From positions 372,001 to 436,000 of the forward strand of contig NZ_SMSI01000002.1 of the NCBI RefSeq assembly GCF_004354915.1: DNA of 64,000 nt, in the 5' to 3' direction. Under the pieces are notes generated by a model. The model had not been told where the DNA came from. It worked only from the letters and a program-made list of their open reading frames with translations, and ran no database searches. Shown here one piece after another: positions 1 to 8,228 of the stretch. The translations under genes were made by a program, and so were the position numbers. The DNA comes from Pseudohoeflea suaedae (GTDB taxonomy: Bacteria; Pseudomonadota; Alphaproteobacteria; Rhizobiales; Rhizobiaceae). Position 1 is the first letter of the stretch; the number at the start of each line of letters is the position of its first letter.

Positions 1-288
1 CATTTCCGCTGCCGCCTTTCGGGTAGAGATCGCTACGGCCGGGACCTTGCAGACTGCGAGGCGGGCACCATTTCAGTGAATGCGGAGATGGTGCGATCCG
101 GATTTGCGGTCGCCTATGGCGGCTACTCCCGTGAGCAGGCGCAGGTGCGCCTGGAACGCAAGGGAATCTGGGCGCAGGAATTCGTGACGCCGGCGGATTG
201 GCGCAAGGGTCAGGGCAGGGGCGAGGAACCGGATCATCACCCGGCCGGAGGTTTTTCGGGTTTCCTCAGGCGGCTTCTGGGTGTCTGA
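1..288 (+). CDS. Thermonuclease (SNase-like) family protein, C-terminal part
   Basis: Partial gene whose start lies before the window; it is open from base 1 and stops with TGA at 286-288. The visible 95 residues begin HFRCRLSGRDRYGRDLADC and continue with VNAEMVRSGFAVAYGGYS and KGIWAQEFVTPADWRK. This matches the C-terminal half of the staphylococcal-nuclease fold: the GRDRYGR strand carrying catalytic arginine-region residues, the MVRxGxA helix, and the GIW...P..WR ending. The family cleaves nucleic acids and is often periplasmic or secreted in bacteria. The signal peptide and the first catalytic residues are outside the window, so activity cannot be judged. The last 25 residues are low-complexity and probably unstructured. 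The family call is fairly sure; the substrate is unknown. Confidence 0.75.
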   Translation, partial: HFRCRLSGRDRYGRDLADCEAGTISVNAEMVRSGFAVAYGGYSREQAQVRLERKGIWAQEFVTPADWRKGQGRGEEPDHHPAGGFSGFLRRLLGV

Positions 289-335
289 TCCGCAGCCCGC
301 GCTTTGCGTCGCGAACAATTGGGAGGAAATCCGGG

Positions 336-947
336 ATGAAGCTTTACGATGGTGGCCGCGCGCCGAATCCGCGCCGTGTGAGGATCTTTCTGGCGGAGAA
401 GGGGATCGATATAGATCTGGTGCCGGTGGACATGGCAGCCATGGAGCATCGTTCCGCGAAGATCACCGAACTCAATCCGCTGCAACGGCTGCCGGTTCTC
501 GAACTCGATGACGGGACGATCCTGACCGAGACGGTTGCGATCTGCCGCTATTTCGAGGAGCTGCATCCCGAGCCGTCGCTGTTCGGCAGGACCGCGCTTG
601 AAAAGGCGACAATCGAGATGTGGAACCGGCGGATGGAGCTCAACTTCTTCATGAGCGTCGCTGCCGCCTTCCGTCATACCCATCCGGCGATGAAGGAGTG
701 GGAGGTTCCGCAGGTGCCCGAATGGGGTGCGGTCAACCGCCCGAAGGTGATCGAGTTCCTGGAGATCATGGACGGCGAACTGGCGGACCGGCCGTTCATC
801 GCAGGCGAGAGCTATTCGGTGGCCGACATCACGGCTCTCGTCGCATTCGATTTCATGAAACCCGCAAGGATCGAGAGGCCGGAGCATCTGAAGAATGTCA
901 TGCGCTGGTATGGCGAGATGTCCTCGCGCCCGAGCGCAAAAGCCTGA
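336..947 (+). CDS. Glutathione S-transferase family protein
   Basis: 203-residue cytosolic GST-fold protein. The N-terminal thioredoxin-like domain (about 1-80) has NPRRVRIFLAEKG, the cis-proline motif LPVLELDDG (Pro53) and the glutathione-contacting ETVAI at about 65-69. The helical C-terminal domain ends with the folding motif SVADITALVAFDF near residue 165. The ATG at 336 is chosen because GGAGG lies about 10 bases upstream; the reading frame stays open further upstream, but that part looks non-coding. GSTs conjugate glutathione to electrophiles or act as peroxidases; the substrate cannot be read from sequence. It ends 15 bases before the glycosylase gene, so the two may be co-transcribed. 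Confidence 0.88.
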   Translation: MKLYDGGRAPNPRRVRIFLAEKGIDIDLVPVDMAAMEHRSAKITELNPLQRLPVLELDDGTILTETVAICRYFEELHPEPSLFGRTALEKATIEMWNRRMELNFFMSVAAAFRHTHPAMKEWEVPQVPEWGAVNRPKVIEFLEIMDGELADRPFIAGESYSVADITALVAFDFMKPARIERPEHLKNVMRWYGEMSSRPSAKA

Positions 948-962
948 TGTGAGCGGCCCGGC

Positions 963-1604
963 GTGGCGATCATCGATCATGAACTTGAAGGTCTGCTGCT
1001 GCGGATACGGGCCTGCCGGATCTGTCGCGACACGCCGGCGGGCGGTGCGGCCGGACGGTTGCCGCATGAGCCGCGGCCGGTCTGCGAGGCGTCGAGCGCG
1101 GCCCCGGTCCTGATTGCGGGACAGGCGCCGGGGACGCGCGTTCACGCGTCCGGCCGGCCGTTCACGGATCCCTCCGGCGATCGTCTGCGCGGCTGGTTGG
1201 GCGTGGACGAGGCAGCCTTCTACGATCTCGACAAGTTCGCCATCGTGCCGATGGGCTTCTGCTTTCCTGGCCAGGACGCCAAGGGCGGCGACCTGCCTCC
1301 GCGGCGTGAATGCGCGCCGGCCTGGCGAGATGAGGTCATGGCAAAGATGCCGCAGGTCCGGCTCGTCCTGGCGATCGGCGCCCATGCCCAGTCCTGGCAT
1401 CTGGGCTCGCTCGGAAAGAAGACGCTGACCGAAACGGTGGAGAACTGGCGCGAGATCCTGGCGGCGACAGAAAAGGGCGTGGCGGTGCTGCCGCTGCCGC
1501 ACCCCTCGTGGCGCAACACGGGCTGGCTGAAGCGTCATCCGTTTTTCGAGGCGGAGCTTCTTCCCGAACTCCGGCGCAGGGTGCATGAGTTGATAGCGAA
1601 ATAA
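963..1604 (+). CDS. Uracil-DNA glycosylase family protein
   Basis: 213-residue protein starting at a GTG codon. It has a CRIC pair near residues 18-21, the motif GQAPGTRVHASGRPF in which the family's water-activating loop lies, an aromatic-rich FAIVPMGFCFPGQ segment, and a late HPSWRN corresponding to the DNA-minor-groove/His motif of UDG superfamily enzymes. These features point to a uracil-DNA glycosylase-like protein of the family 4/5-related group, which removes uracil from DNA in base excision repair. Only part of the usual four-Cys iron-sulphur ligand set is evident by eye, so whether a cluster is bound is open. The exact family number is not assigned. Confidence 0.78.
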   Translation: MAIIDHELEGLLLRIRACRICRDTPAGGAAGRLPHEPRPVCEASSAAPVLIAGQAPGTRVHASGRPFTDPSGDRLRGWLGVDEAAFYDLDKFAIVPMGFCFPGQDAKGGDLPPRRECAPAWRDEVMAKMPQVRLVLAIGAHAQSWHLGSLGKKTLTETVENWREILAATEKGVAVLPLPHPSWRNTGWLKRHPFFEAELLPELRRRVHELIAK

Positions 1605-1702
1605 AACCAGAATCCAACAATGAATATTTTCCGGCAAAAATCTTCTTTGTTAGCGCGGTCCGGCTAGGCTAGTGGAGAAGGGAATACCCATGGAGAATTT
1701 CA

Positions 1703-2191
1703 ATGGATCGTCTCGATCGCAAGATTTTGCGCCTGCTTCAGGAAGATGCCACGCTGGCCGTGGCCGATATTGCCAAAAAGGTCGGACTTTCCACCACTCC
1801 CTGCTGGCGCCGTATCCAGAAGCTCGAGGAGGACGGTGTCATACGCGGTCGCGTGGCGCTTCTCGATCCTGCTGCGGTCAACACCAAGGTCACGGTCTTC
1901 GTGTCGATCCGTACCAATTCGCACTCTCAGGAATGGCTCAAGCGTTTTGCCGAGGTGATCTCCGATTTTCCGGAGGTCGTCGAATTCTACCGGATGAGCG
2001 GCGACGTCGACTATCTGTTGCGTGTCGTTGTGCCGGACATTGCCGCCTATGACGAGTTCTACAAGCGGCTGATCGCGAAAATCGAGATCCGCGATGTTTC
2101 CTCCTCCTTCGCGATGGAGCAGATCAAGTACACGACCGTGCTGCCGCTCGATTACATGACGCTGTCCAAGGAAAGCGGATCGTCCAAGTAG
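1703..2191 (+). CDS. Lrp/AsnC family transcriptional regulator
   Basis: 162 residues. The N-terminal helix-turn-helix (about 5-60) reads LDRKILRLLQEDATLAVADIAKKVGLS, typical of Lrp/AsnC proteins. The C-terminal RAM/AsnC ligand domain follows (about 65-150) with VVEFYRMSGDVDYLLRVVVPD. Such proteins form octamers and sense amino acids. The start is supported by GGAG seven bases upstream (ATGGAGAATTTCA before the ATG). The 98-base upstream gap is AT-rich and has an AACAA...TTGTT inverted pair around 1615-1651 that may be an autoregulatory site. No metabolic target gene is adjacent, so the regulon is unknown. Confidence 0.92.
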   Translation: MDRLDRKILRLLQEDATLAVADIAKKVGLSTTPCWRRIQKLEEDGVIRGRVALLDPAAVNTKVTVFVSIRTNSHSQEWLKRFAEVISDFPEVVEFYRMSGDVDYLLRVVVPDIAAYDEFYKRLIAKIEIRDVSSSFAMEQIKYTTVLPLDYMTLSKESGSSK

Positions 2192-2281
2192 GCGACGCGA
2201 TCGTCGCGCGCGCTGGATTATATAAGGCTCGTCCTATATTTTGGTTGAAAGCGCGGAGCGCGCGACCAACAGGGAGGCCAT

Positions 2282-2755
2282 ATGATGCTCAAGTCGATTT
2301 CCCGAGCGGCTATCGCCGTCACGGCCATGCTTTCGCTCGCGGCGGGTGCCGCAAGAGCCGCCGGTGACGACGTCTTCACCGTGACCACCGACGTGCCTTT
2401 CGAGGATGCCGCCCAGGCCGTCCATGACGCCATCATCAACAAGGGCTACAAGGTCGATTATCACGGCTATGTCGGCGACATGCTGAAGCGAACGGCCGAA
2501 GACGTCGGTGCGGAAAGGCCGCTTTACAAGGATGCCGAGTTCTTCACCTTCTGTTCGGCGGTGCTGTCGCGTAAGGCAATGGAGGCCGATGTCGGTGACA
2601 TTGCCTACTGTCCCTATGTCGTCTTCGTCTACGAAGACGCTTCCACGCCCGGCACGGTGACGATCGGCCACCGCAAGCTGCCATCGGGCGAGGTTCGGGA
2701 CGAGGTCAACAAGACCCTCGACGAGATCGTCACAACCGCTTCCGAAGGCTTCTAG
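2282..2755 (+). CDS. DUF302 domain protein, exported
   Basis: 157 residues with a signal peptide (MMLKSISRAAIAVTAMLSLA..., probable cleavage after ARA near residue 26). The mature part has the DUF302 pattern: an N-terminal FEDAAQAVHDAIINKGYKV helix, a central FFTFCSAVLSRKAME, then YCPYVVFVYED and the GTVTIGHRKLP segment. DUF302 proteins are small alpha/beta folds of unknown biochemical role, often periplasmic. The ribosome site GGGAGG precedes a double ATG (2282 and 2285). The stop codon overlaps the convergent TetR gene's stop by four bases (CTAG). Confidence 0.8.
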   Translation: MMLKSISRAAIAVTAMLSLAAGAARAAGDDVFTVTTDVPFEDAAQAVHDAIINKGYKVDYHGYVGDMLKRTAEDVGAERPLYKDAEFFTFCSAVLSRKAMEADVGDIAYCPYVVFVYEDASTPGTVTIGHRKLPSGEVRDEVNKTLDEIVTTASEGF

Positions 2756-3453
2756 GTCTCGGTTTCGTTCGTCGGTGCGTTGGCGGTCTTGCTGCGCACC
2801 GGCGCGGTCTCGAAGGCCGGGCAGGTGTGGATGAACGAATTCAGGCGCGAATAGATCAGCATCTTGTAGTCCTCGACCACCCGTTCGCCCACCTCCGCTT
2901 CCATCCGGAGCGAGATGCGCACGGTCGCCCCCGCAAGATGAAAGAGGATACGCGCCGCGCGCTCGTATTGCGGCCGGTCTTCTTCCTGGATCAGGTGCCT
3001 GGTGCCCTGGTTGAAGATGTCCGCCTGTTTCTTGGTTTCCTCGATATCCATGTTCAACAGGGTCTTGTCGCCCTGGATGGCCACCATGAGGTCGAGGATG
3101 GCCGGATTCTCGCGCATCCGCATGTAGAACATCTCGACCGCGTCGTAGGCGGCCTCGATAATGTGCTCGGGCGCTTGGACCTTCGCCACTCTCTCCGCGA
3201 CATTCTCGCGGGTCTGGCGGGAGACCTCCTGATACAGGGTGGCAATCACGGCGGAACGGTTCGGGAAATACTGGTAGACGGATGCCAGCGGAATTCCGGC
3301 GGTGTTGGCGATCTCCCGCATCGTCAGCGCCGCGATTCCCTTTTCTCCCACCAGTTCCATGGCGGCCTTGAGTATGTCGTCGACCCGGTGCTGGCTGCGA
3401 GCCTGTTTCGGCTTGCGCCGCATACGCCTGGCTTGAACTGTGGTTGGCTCCAT
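2752..3453 (-). CDS. TetR family transcriptional regulator
   Basis: 233 residues from the ATG at 3453. The longer reading frame to 3603 overlaps the divergent promoter and MFS gene and is not favoured. The DNA-binding domain (about 15-60) reads VDDILKAAMELVGEKGIAALTMREIANTAGIPLASVYQYFPNRSAVIATLY when taken in order, the classic TetR_N helix-turn-helix. The C-terminal ligand domain is helical and not assignable. It is divergent from the MFS/oxidase/PLP-enzyme operon at 3573-7245 with inverted repeats in between, so it most likely represses that operon and itself. A basic stretch MRRKPKQARS precedes the HTH. Confidence 0.92.
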   Translation of the reverse strand: MEPTTVQARRMRRKPKQARSQHRVDDILKAAMELVGEKGIAALTMREIANTAGIPLASVYQYFPNRSAVIATLYQEVSRQTRENVAERVAKVQAPEHIIEAAYDAVEMFYMRMRENPAILDLMVAIQGDKTLLNMDIEETKKQADIFNQGTRHLIQEEDRPQYERAARILFHLAGATVRISLRMEAEVGERVVEDYKMLIYSRLNSFIHTCPAFETAPVRSKTANAPTNETET

Positions 3454-3499
3454 CAGATTCCCGTCCTCAACCAAAAACTGTACGGCCCCTTGGCGCATG

Positions 3500-3514
3500 C
3501 TTGTTGACAATAAG
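3500..3514. promoter_or_regulatory. Candidate TetR operator (imperfect palindrome)
   Basis: CTTGTTGACAATAAG is palindromic at 12 of 14 paired positions around a central base. It lies between the tetR start (3453) and the MFS start (3573), where a shared operator of a divergent TetR system is expected. Binding is inference. Confidence 0.4.
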
Positions 3515-3542
3515 CCGTTTTCATAGTCAATTTCCCGTGAAG

Positions 3543-3557
3543 CTGACAGGTTGTCAG
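3543..3557. promoter_or_regulatory. Candidate TetR operator (perfect inverted repeat)
   Basis: CTGACA-GGT-TGTCAG is a perfect 6-3-6 inverted repeat, 16 bases before the MFS start codon. Its position would block transcription or translation initiation of the MFS operon. It is the better of the two operator candidates in this intergenic region. Confidence 0.45.
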
Positions 3558-3572
3558 ATTTTGGACGAATAG

Positions 3573-4772
3573 ATGGCCTCAGCCGGTACTCCAATGTACG
3601 CATCAGATGCGCAAACGGATTGGCTGGTTGGACATCCTGGAGTTGCAGCGCAAGCGGCGGCGCTGTGGGCAGGATCGGTAGGGCTCCTTATCCTGGGGCT
3701 GCAGCCGGTCCTGCTCGGTTCTCTTCTCTCCGAGGGACGCGTCGATTTCGATCAGCTGGCGCTCGCAGCCACAGCCGAGATCCTTTCGATCGGCGTCGGC
3801 TCGGTCATCGCCGCCTTCTTCATCAATACCCGGCATTTGCGAACCAAGGCCGCGCTTTTTCTGGCGCTTGCCGCCGCCGGCAATTTCGCGACGGCCTGGT
3901 CGCAGGTCCCCGAGATGATCATTCTTTATCGTGGCCTCAGCGGTCTCGTGGAGGGCGGGTTGCTGGCGTTCGCGGTGGAGCTGATCGCCCGCTCGCGCCA
4001 TCCGGGCCGCTACGGCGGCTATTTCATCTCGATGCAGACACTGGCCCAGAGCCTGCTTGCCGCCTTTCTCGCTTTCTTCATCATCGGCCCGTCCGGCTCC
4101 GAGGGTGGGTTCGTCACGCTGGCCCTCGTCTGCCTTCTCTCCATCGGCGCGACGGTCTTCATGCCGGTGGAATACGGAGCGCTGCCGAAATCCGAAGCTG
4201 CCGGCCAGTCGGGGCTGACCCGTCCCGCGCCTCTGATCGCCCTCGGCTCGATCGTCTTTTTCTACATGTTTCTCGGTGCCATATGGGCCTTCCTCGAGCC
4301 TTTGGCGGGGGAGGCGGGAATCGACGCTCAGACAGCGGCGCTGATGGTTTCGGTCAGTCTCGCTGCGCAGGTCGCGGGCGCGATCGTCGTAACCCTCATC
4401 CAGAGACGGCTGCCTTTCGTGCCGGTGCTGACGGCATCCGGCATCGTCGCCATCGCAATCGCTGTTGCCATTGCGCAGCATCCCGGTACCGTCTTGTTCT
4501 GGTTCCTTGCTATGGCGACCGGGTTCATCTGGCTCTTCGTCGTGCCGTTCCAGATCCGGATGACGGTTGCCGCGGACGAGACGCGAAGTGCGGCACTTCT
4601 GGTGCCGGCGGCGCAACTGGTGGGGGCCGCGCTTGGGCCTGCATTCGCGAGCATCTTCATCGCGTCTGCCTCGGTGGCGCCGGTTGCCTGGTTCGCGAGC
4701 CTGTGCGCCCTTGTTTCGGTCATCCTGAGCGTGATGTTCAGGCTTGTGGGGCACGCGCCGCAACGCATGTAG
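3573..4772 (+). CDS. MFS transporter
   Basis: 399 residues with about 12 hydrophobic segments. Recognisable landmarks are the amphipathic loop after TM2 (FINTRHLRTKAALFLALAAAG), a GGLLAFAVELIARSRHPGRYGGYF segment after TM4 resembling the motif of MFS loop 4-5, and a long central loop around residues 205-215. It is the first gene of an operon with the flavoprotein (17 bases downstream) and the PLP enzyme. It probably moves the substrate or product of those enzymes across the inner membrane; direction and substrate cannot be told. The start ATG is right after a perfect inverted repeat. Confidence 0.85.
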   Translation: MASAGTPMYASDAQTDWLVGHPGVAAQAAALWAGSVGLLILGLQPVLLGSLLSEGRVDFDQLALAATAEILSIGVGSVIAAFFINTRHLRTKAALFLALAAAGNFATAWSQVPEMIILYRGLSGLVEGGLLAFAVELIARSRHPGRYGGYFISMQTLAQSLLAAFLAFFIIGPSGSEGGFVTLALVCLLSIGATVFMPVEYGALPKSEAAGQSGLTRPAPLIALGSIVFFYMFLGAIWAFLEPLAGEAGIDAQTAALMVSVSLAAQVAGAIVVTLIQRRLPFVPVLTASGIVAIAIAVAIAQHPGTVLFWFLAMATGFIWLFVVPFQIRMTVAADETRSAALLVPAAQLVGAALGPAFASIFIASASVAPVAWFASLCALVSVILSVMFRLVGHAPQRM

Positions 4773-4789
4773 GCGGAGGAGGCTTGCGG

Positions 4790-6073
4790 ATGAATGCACC
4801 CGTGGAATGGAGCAACTGGTCCGGTTCGGTGAAGGCAGAGCCGAAGGCCATCGCCCGGCCGGAAACGCTCGTGCAACTCTCCGGGATCGTGCGGAGTGGC
4901 GAAGGCCCGGTCCGCATCGTCGGATCGGGGCATTCCTTCACGCCTCTTTGCGCCAGTTCAGGCACGATCGTGGACCTTTCGGCGTTCTCGGGTCTGATCG
5001 ACCATGACGCCGAGAGCTCGACGGCGACCGTCGGGGCGGGCACCACGCTCGGCGATCTGTGTCGACGTCTCGACGATGTCGGGCAGGGGCTGCCGAATAT
5101 GGGCGATATCGACAAGCAGACGATCGGCGGGGCGCTGGGGACGGCGACCCACGGAACCGGGCCCGAGCTCGGCGCCTATCACACGCAGTTGCGTGGGGTG
5201 AAGCTCGTCGATGGACGCGGCGAAGAGCGCATCCTGACCGAAGGCAGGGACAGCGAGATGATCCGCGCCTCCGCCGTGACGCTCGGCGCCTTCGGTGCGC
5301 TGACCGAAGTCACGATAAGGAACATGCCGGCCTACCGGTTGCGCAAGCGCCGATCGATCATGCCGATCGGTGACATGCTGGACGACTTCGGGAATTTTTA
5401 TCACTCCCATCGCTCGGCCGAGTTCTACTTCATCCCGTTCTCCGGCCACGCGCTGCGGCTTGCAAGCGACATCACCGACGCGCCGGCGACCGCCCGGCCG
5501 CCGGAGGAGGACGAGGACGGGATCGCGACGCTGCGGCTTGCGCGCAATCTTCTCAAATCCTTCCCCTGGCTCAGGCGGAAGCTGATCGGCAATGCGCTGG
5601 GCAAGTTGCCCGATGAGGACTATGTGGAGGAATGGCTGAAGGTCTACACCTCCGAGCGCGTGACCCGCTTCAACGAGATGGAATACCATCTGCCTTTCGA
5701 TGAGGGGCCGAAAGCGCTGCGCGAGATCATCGAACTGACGGAAAAGCGCTTCCCGGAGGTCTATTTCCCGATGGAGGTGCGTGCGGTGGCTGCCGACGAC
5801 TTCTGGCTCAGCCCGTTCTATCAACGCAAGACCTGCTCCATCGCCATCCATCACGATGCCCGGCAGGATCCGCGCGCATTCTTCTCCGCGGCGGAGCCGA
5901 TCTTTCGCAAACATGGCGGGCGTCCGCATTGGGGGAAGATGCATAATCTCAAGGCGTGCGATTTCGCCGCGATCTATCCGCGCTGGAACGATGCGATGGA
6001 GGTGCGGCGTGAACTCGATCCCGACAACCGCTTCATCTCGCCCTATCTCTCCGGAATTTTCGGGCTGCAGTGA
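4790..6073 (+). CDS. FAD-dependent sugar-1,4-lactone oxidase-like protein (D-arabinono-1,4-lactone oxidase family)
   Basis: 427 residues. The N-terminal FAD-binding domain of the vanillyl-alcohol-oxidase type has VRIVGSGHSFTP, where His48 corresponds to the residue that carries covalent flavin in the family. It also has GAGTTLGDLCRRL and the IGGALGTATHGTG loop. The C-terminal ALO domain ends with the family signature HWGKMHNL and ...ELDPDNRFISPYL. Family members oxidise aldono-lactones or alditols with O2 or another acceptor. A GGAGG lies just before the ATG at 4790. The stop TGA (6071-6073) overlaps the ATG of the next gene, which implies translational coupling. The true substrate is unknown. 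Confidence 0.88.
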   Translation: MNAPVEWSNWSGSVKAEPKAIARPETLVQLSGIVRSGEGPVRIVGSGHSFTPLCASSGTIVDLSAFSGLIDHDAESSTATVGAGTTLGDLCRRLDDVGQGLPNMGDIDKQTIGGALGTATHGTGPELGAYHTQLRGVKLVDGRGEERILTEGRDSEMIRASAVTLGAFGALTEVTIRNMPAYRLRKRRSIMPIGDMLDDFGNFYHSHRSAEFYFIPFSGHALRLASDITDAPATARPPEEDEDGIATLRLARNLLKSFPWLRRKLIGNALGKLPDEDYVEEWLKVYTSERVTRFNEMEYHLPFDEGPKALREIIELTEKRFPEVYFPMEVRAVAADDFWLSPFYQRKTCSIAIHHDARQDPRAFFSAAEPIFRKHGGRPHWGKMHNLKACDFAAIYPRWNDAMEVRRELDPDNRFISPYLSGIFGLQ

Positions 6074-7245
6074 TGGGGGAGCGCGCGGACTATTTCGGTG
6101 ATGTGTCAGCGGCTCTGAAGGAGGCGGGCATCCATCGGCCCGCTCTCGTGCTCGACCGTGACCGGCTCGACGGCAACATCGCCGCCGTCCGGCGCAAGCT
6201 GCACGAGGGGCTGGCGCTCAGGATCGTCGACAAGTCGTTGCCGTGCATTCCGCTGATGCGGCGCGTGGCCGGGACATTCAGCGCCGACCGGATCATGAGT
6301 TTTCATCTTCCGGTGACGCGCGTCATGCTGCAGGCCTTCCCGGAGGCGGACTTCCTTTACGGCAAGCCCTTGCCGGTCGCCGCCCTTCGTCATGAATTCA
6401 ACTCCGCCAGGCCGGAGATCGGTGAAATGCTCGCCAAGCGGGTCGTCTGGCTGATCGATACCGAAGAGCGGCTCGAACACTATGCGGCTCTCGCCACGGA
6501 ACGGGGCATTACGCTCCGCTTTGCCTTCGAGGTGGATACCGGAATGCACCGCGGCGGGATTGCCGATGCCGAGGCCCTGAAGTCGCTGTTCGACGTTTCC
6601 CGAAGGTCCCCGCAGCTCGAATGCGAAGGCATCATGGGCTACGAGGCCCATATCCCGGAAATTCCGGGTCTGTTCGGCGGTGCCGAGGGCGAGCACGAGA
6701 AAGTGGCGGAACGGCTGCACGCATTTGCCGCGGCCCTGCCGCCGGAGTGCCGGCGGATCGTCAATACAGGCGGTTCGAAGACATCGGTCACGTACCGGCC
6801 CGACGGAATGATCAACGAGGTCTCGATGGGTTCGGGCTTCGTCAAGCCGACCGATTTCGATGTGAAGGCGCTTGCGGAGCTCAAGCCCGCCATTTTCATC
6901 GCCACGCCGGTGCTCAAGATCGTCGAGGCGCGGCTGCCGGGGCCGTTGCTGGTAACCCGCTTTCTGCAGGCGCTCGGCATGTTTCCGCGCAAGGGCTGCT
7001 TCCTGTACAGCGGGAAATGGTACGCCAGGCCGGCATGGCCGGAGGGCATGAAGGAAAACGATATTTGGGGGTTGTCATCCAACCAGCAGCTGATGGGGCT
7101 GCCGTCGGGGTGCGACCTCAAGGTCGATGATGTGGCGTTCTTCCGGCCCACGCAGAGCGAGGCGGTCCTCCAGCAGTTTGGCGCTATCGCGGTTTATTCC
7201 GGCGGCAGGATCGTCGAGAACTGGGACGTCCTGCCCACCGGATAG
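6073..7245 (+). CDS. PLP-dependent fold-type III enzyme (alanine racemase N-domain / D-threonine aldolase-like)
   Basis: 390 residues. The N-terminal TIM-barrel-type PLP domain carries RPALVLDRDRLDGNI, then the probable PLP lysine in LRIVDKSLP (Lys54), FEVDTGMHRGGI, and the phosphate-binding NTGGSKTS and SMGSGF loops. The C-terminal beta domain includes GCDLKVDDVAFFRPTQSE, matching the metal/substrate end domain of D-threonine aldolase-type proteins (His-less here by eye: the usual HxxxxxxD/C metal pair is not obvious). Known relatives are aldolases, dehydratases or deaminases of D-3-hydroxy amino acids. ATG at 6073 overlaps the upstream stop. The pairing with a lactone oxidase suggests one shared pathway, not yet defined. 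Confidence 0.8.
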   Translation: MGERADYFGDVSAALKEAGIHRPALVLDRDRLDGNIAAVRRKLHEGLALRIVDKSLPCIPLMRRVAGTFSADRIMSFHLPVTRVMLQAFPEADFLYGKPLPVAALRHEFNSARPEIGEMLAKRVVWLIDTEERLEHYAALATERGITLRFAFEVDTGMHRGGIADAEALKSLFDVSRRSPQLECEGIMGYEAHIPEIPGLFGGAEGEHEKVAERLHAFAAALPPECRRIVNTGGSKTSVTYRPDGMINEVSMGSGFVKPTDFDVKALAELKPAIFIATPVLKIVEARLPGPLLVTRFLQALGMFPRKGCFLYSGKWYARPAWPEGMKENDIWGLSSNQQLMGLPSGCDLKVDDVAFFRPTQSEAVLQQFGAIAVYSGGRIVENWDVLPTG

Positions 7246-7264
7246 TTGGTGAGCCGGCCGAGCC

Positions 7265-8134
7265 TTATCTTTCAAGCCGGGCGAGCAGGCTCGATGTATC
7301 CCAGCGCTTGCCCCCCATCTTCTGGACGTCGGCATAGAACTGGTCGACGAGGGCGGTGACGGGAAGTGTCGCGCCGTTGCGCCGTGCTTCCGCCAGCACG
7401 ATGTCGAGATCCTTGCGCATCCAGTCGACGGCGAAACCGTGCTCGTATTCGCCGGCATTCATCGTCTTGTGGCGGTTTTCCATCTGCCAGGAGCCTGCCG
7501 CGCCCTTGGAGATGACTTCCACAACCTTTTCAATGTCGAGGCCGGCTTTCTTGCCAAAGTGAATCCCCTCGGAGAGGCCCTGAACCAGACCCGCGATGCA
7601 GATCTGGTTGATCATCTTGGTAAGCTGCCCGGCGCCCACTTCGCCCATCAGGCCGACCATGCGGGCATAGTTCTCGATGACCGGCTTCGCCGCGTCGAAT
7701 GTGGACTGGTCGCCACCGACCATGACGGTCAGGACGCCGTTTTCCGCACCCGCCTGTCCGCCCGAAACCGGAGCGTCGAGAAACCCGCAACCCGCGGCGG
7801 CGCAGGCCTCGGCGAGTTCGCGGGCGACCTCTGCCGAGGCGGTGGTGTTGTCCACAAGGATCGCGCCCGACTTCATGCCGGAAATTGCGCCGTTCTCGCC
7901 GGTCGTGACGGAGCGCAGGTCGTCGTCATTGCCGACGCATGTGAAGATGAAATCGGCACCTTCGGCAGCCTCGGCAGGGGTCGCGCAGGCCGTGCCACCA
8001 TACTGGGAGACCCACTTTCCGGCCTTGTCCTGAGTGCGATTGTAAACGCGCATTTCGTGGCCGCCACGGGTCTTCAGATGGCCCGCCATCGGGTAACCCA
8101 TGACTCCCAAGCCGATGAAAGCAACTGTTGCCAT
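7265..8134 (-). CDS. NAD(P)-dependent beta-hydroxyacid dehydrogenase (3-hydroxyisobutyrate dehydrogenase family)
   Basis: 289 residues. The N-terminal Rossmann domain starts at the first residues with FIGLGVMGYPMAGHL (GxGxMG), followed by VYNRT. The family motif DAPVSGGQAGAENGVLTVMVGG lies near 117-138, and the catalytic lysine region GQLTKMINQIC near 168. The helical C-terminal half has GAAGSWQMENR. Enzymes of this family oxidise 3-hydroxyisobutyrate or reduce tartronate semialdehyde and glyoxylate; motifs alone do not separate these. It is convergent with the PLP-enzyme operon (20 bases apart) and divergent from the acylase gene. Confidence 0.88.
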   Translation of the reverse strand: MATVAFIGLGVMGYPMAGHLKTRGGHEMRVYNRTQDKAGKWVSQYGGTACATPAEAAEGADFIFTCVGNDDDLRSVTTGENGAISGMKSGAILVDNTTASAEVARELAEACAAAGCGFLDAPVSGGQAGAENGVLTVMVGGDQSTFDAAKPVIENYARMVGLMGEVGAGQLTKMINQICIAGLVQGLSEGIHFGKKAGLDIEKVVEVISKGAAGSWQMENRHKTMNAGEYEHGFAVDWMRKDLDIVLAEARRNGATLPVTALVDQFYADVQKMGGKRWDTSSLLARLER

Positions 8135-8228
8135 TTCGCGTATCCTTCTGCCACTAATGCCCGAAAGGCCCGCTTCGGGCCGGAAAGTTTGCTGACTTTA
8201 CGTCAGATGCATGGGGGGACATAGACCA

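Noticed and set aside
237-1637. A 466-codon minus-strand frame
   Set aside because: It is antisense to the GST and glycosylase genes, which have clear motifs and ribosome sites.
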